64,000 nt of DNA from Microvelia longipes (taxonomy: Eukaryota > Arthropoda > Insecta > Hemiptera > Veliidae). Positions 54,121 through 64,000 of the stretch are shown one piece after another. Under the pieces are notes generated by a model. The model saw only the letters and a program-made list of their open reading frames with translations, did not search any database and was not told the DNA's origin. The translations under genes and the position numbers were made by a program. The stretch is taken from assembly GCA_018340805.1 (NCBI GenBank), contig JACMZG010001870.1:15354457-15418456 (forward strand). The letters are read 5' to 3'. The number at the start of each line of letters is the position of its first letter. Positions within the stretch are counted from its first letter, which is position 1.

Positions 54121-54637
54121 TATATGTTTCGTTTTTTTTATATGTCATTTATTTCTTTTTTCTCTGTTATTATGTGTAGGTATTTATATTATTTGACCAT
54201 TTTCCATAGAATGAATGCAATTGTTATTCTTCAAGAAAAAAAAATCATTAATTAATTAATTAAGGAAAATAAAATGTCACTTAAATAATTATTAGGGGGT
54301 AGTAAGGATAAAAATTTTCTTTTAAGCTTTCCTGGCGAGAGTATATCTCACGTACGCATTTTAACAATCACATAATCATTTGCAAGGTTATGTTGTTGTC
54401 TGTTTTTTATTGTATTAAAAGAGAATAGATTGAGCTCTAGGTCGGTGCTTGAAAATCCAGATTAAGTGAAATGCTTCAGCTTTTCAAGAAAGTAGCTCAC
54501 CTGTTGAGTGAATATGTTTTACTTTAAAAATACTGCAATAAGTTAAGGAGATGGTTGTGTCTGTTATAAATTATAACTATAGATTAAGTATATATTGTGT
54601 TCCTTATTATTAAACTGTTTAATTATTGGTTCAAGAA

Positions 54638-64000
<9,363 letters not shown>

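Larger units (their letters stand above)
51600..54637. promoter_or_regulatory. Head-to-head intergenic region Rab8/ILF2
   Basis: About 3 kb between the two divergent start codons. It must hold both promoters unless there are upstream noncoding exons. A candidate 5' noncoding exon for ILF2 is likely because ttcaag sits 2 bases before the ATG and may be an acceptor. I can place no TATA box or initiator with confidence. The middle is occupied by repeats (52690-52880, 53520-54120). Confidence 0.5.

Overview
This window is eukaryotic nuclear DNA, most likely from an arthropod. It is strongly AT-rich. Its genes are broken into short exons by GT-AG introns, and the introns and gaps are full of interspersed repeats, inverted-repeat elements, minisatellites and (TA)n tracts. 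Nothing looks bacterial, organellar or viral. The arthropod guess rests on overall protein resemblance, chiefly the Rab8 sequence, and is inference; I cannot name the species.

Four conserved protein-coding genes can be assembled exon by exon with consistent splice phases. From left to right they are: (1) a TMEM186 homologue, + strand, 7664-13146, 4 exons, 198 aa; (2) lysosomal beta-mannosidase (MANBA, GH2), - strand, 32631 down to 14967, 14 exons, 883 aa, with both catalytic glutamates present; (3) Rab8 small GTPase, - strand, 51599 down to 42386, 4 exons, 208 aa, with a C-terminal CTIL prenylation box; (4) ILF2/NF45, + strand, from 54638, 7 coding exons covering about 337 residues before the window ends. 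TMEM186 and MANBA converge; Rab8 and ILF2 are head to head across about 3 kb. The four genes act in unrelated processes (mitochondrial complex I assembly, lysosomal glycan breakdown, vesicle traffic, dsRNA-binding RNP function). Their neighbourhood is synteny, not an operon.

The remainder is repeat-dominated. There are three minisatellite arrays: about 53-bp units inside a foldback element at 17.8-18.6 kb, 62-bp units in MANBA intron 1, and 69-bp units in ILF2 intron 4 that run up to a splice acceptor. There are several MITE-like elements (8.0, 12.1, 16.2, 26.6, 45.7 and 55.5 kb), two tRNA-derived SINE families, fragments of non-LTR retrotransposons (33.8 and 53.5 kb), and an unclassified repeat present six times in one orientation. 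Multi-hairpin loci lie at 20.4, 24.6, 27.8 and 45.2 kb. No tRNA, rRNA or CRISPR gene was found.

I did not find a clearly new biological system. The best leads are the foldback/minisatellite element with hammerhead-like ends, the hairpin-bearing array next to ILF2 exon 5, and the alternating hairpin cluster in Rab8 intron 3. Exon boundaries were placed by eye from splice consensus, reading frame and family resemblance; repeat edges are approximate.
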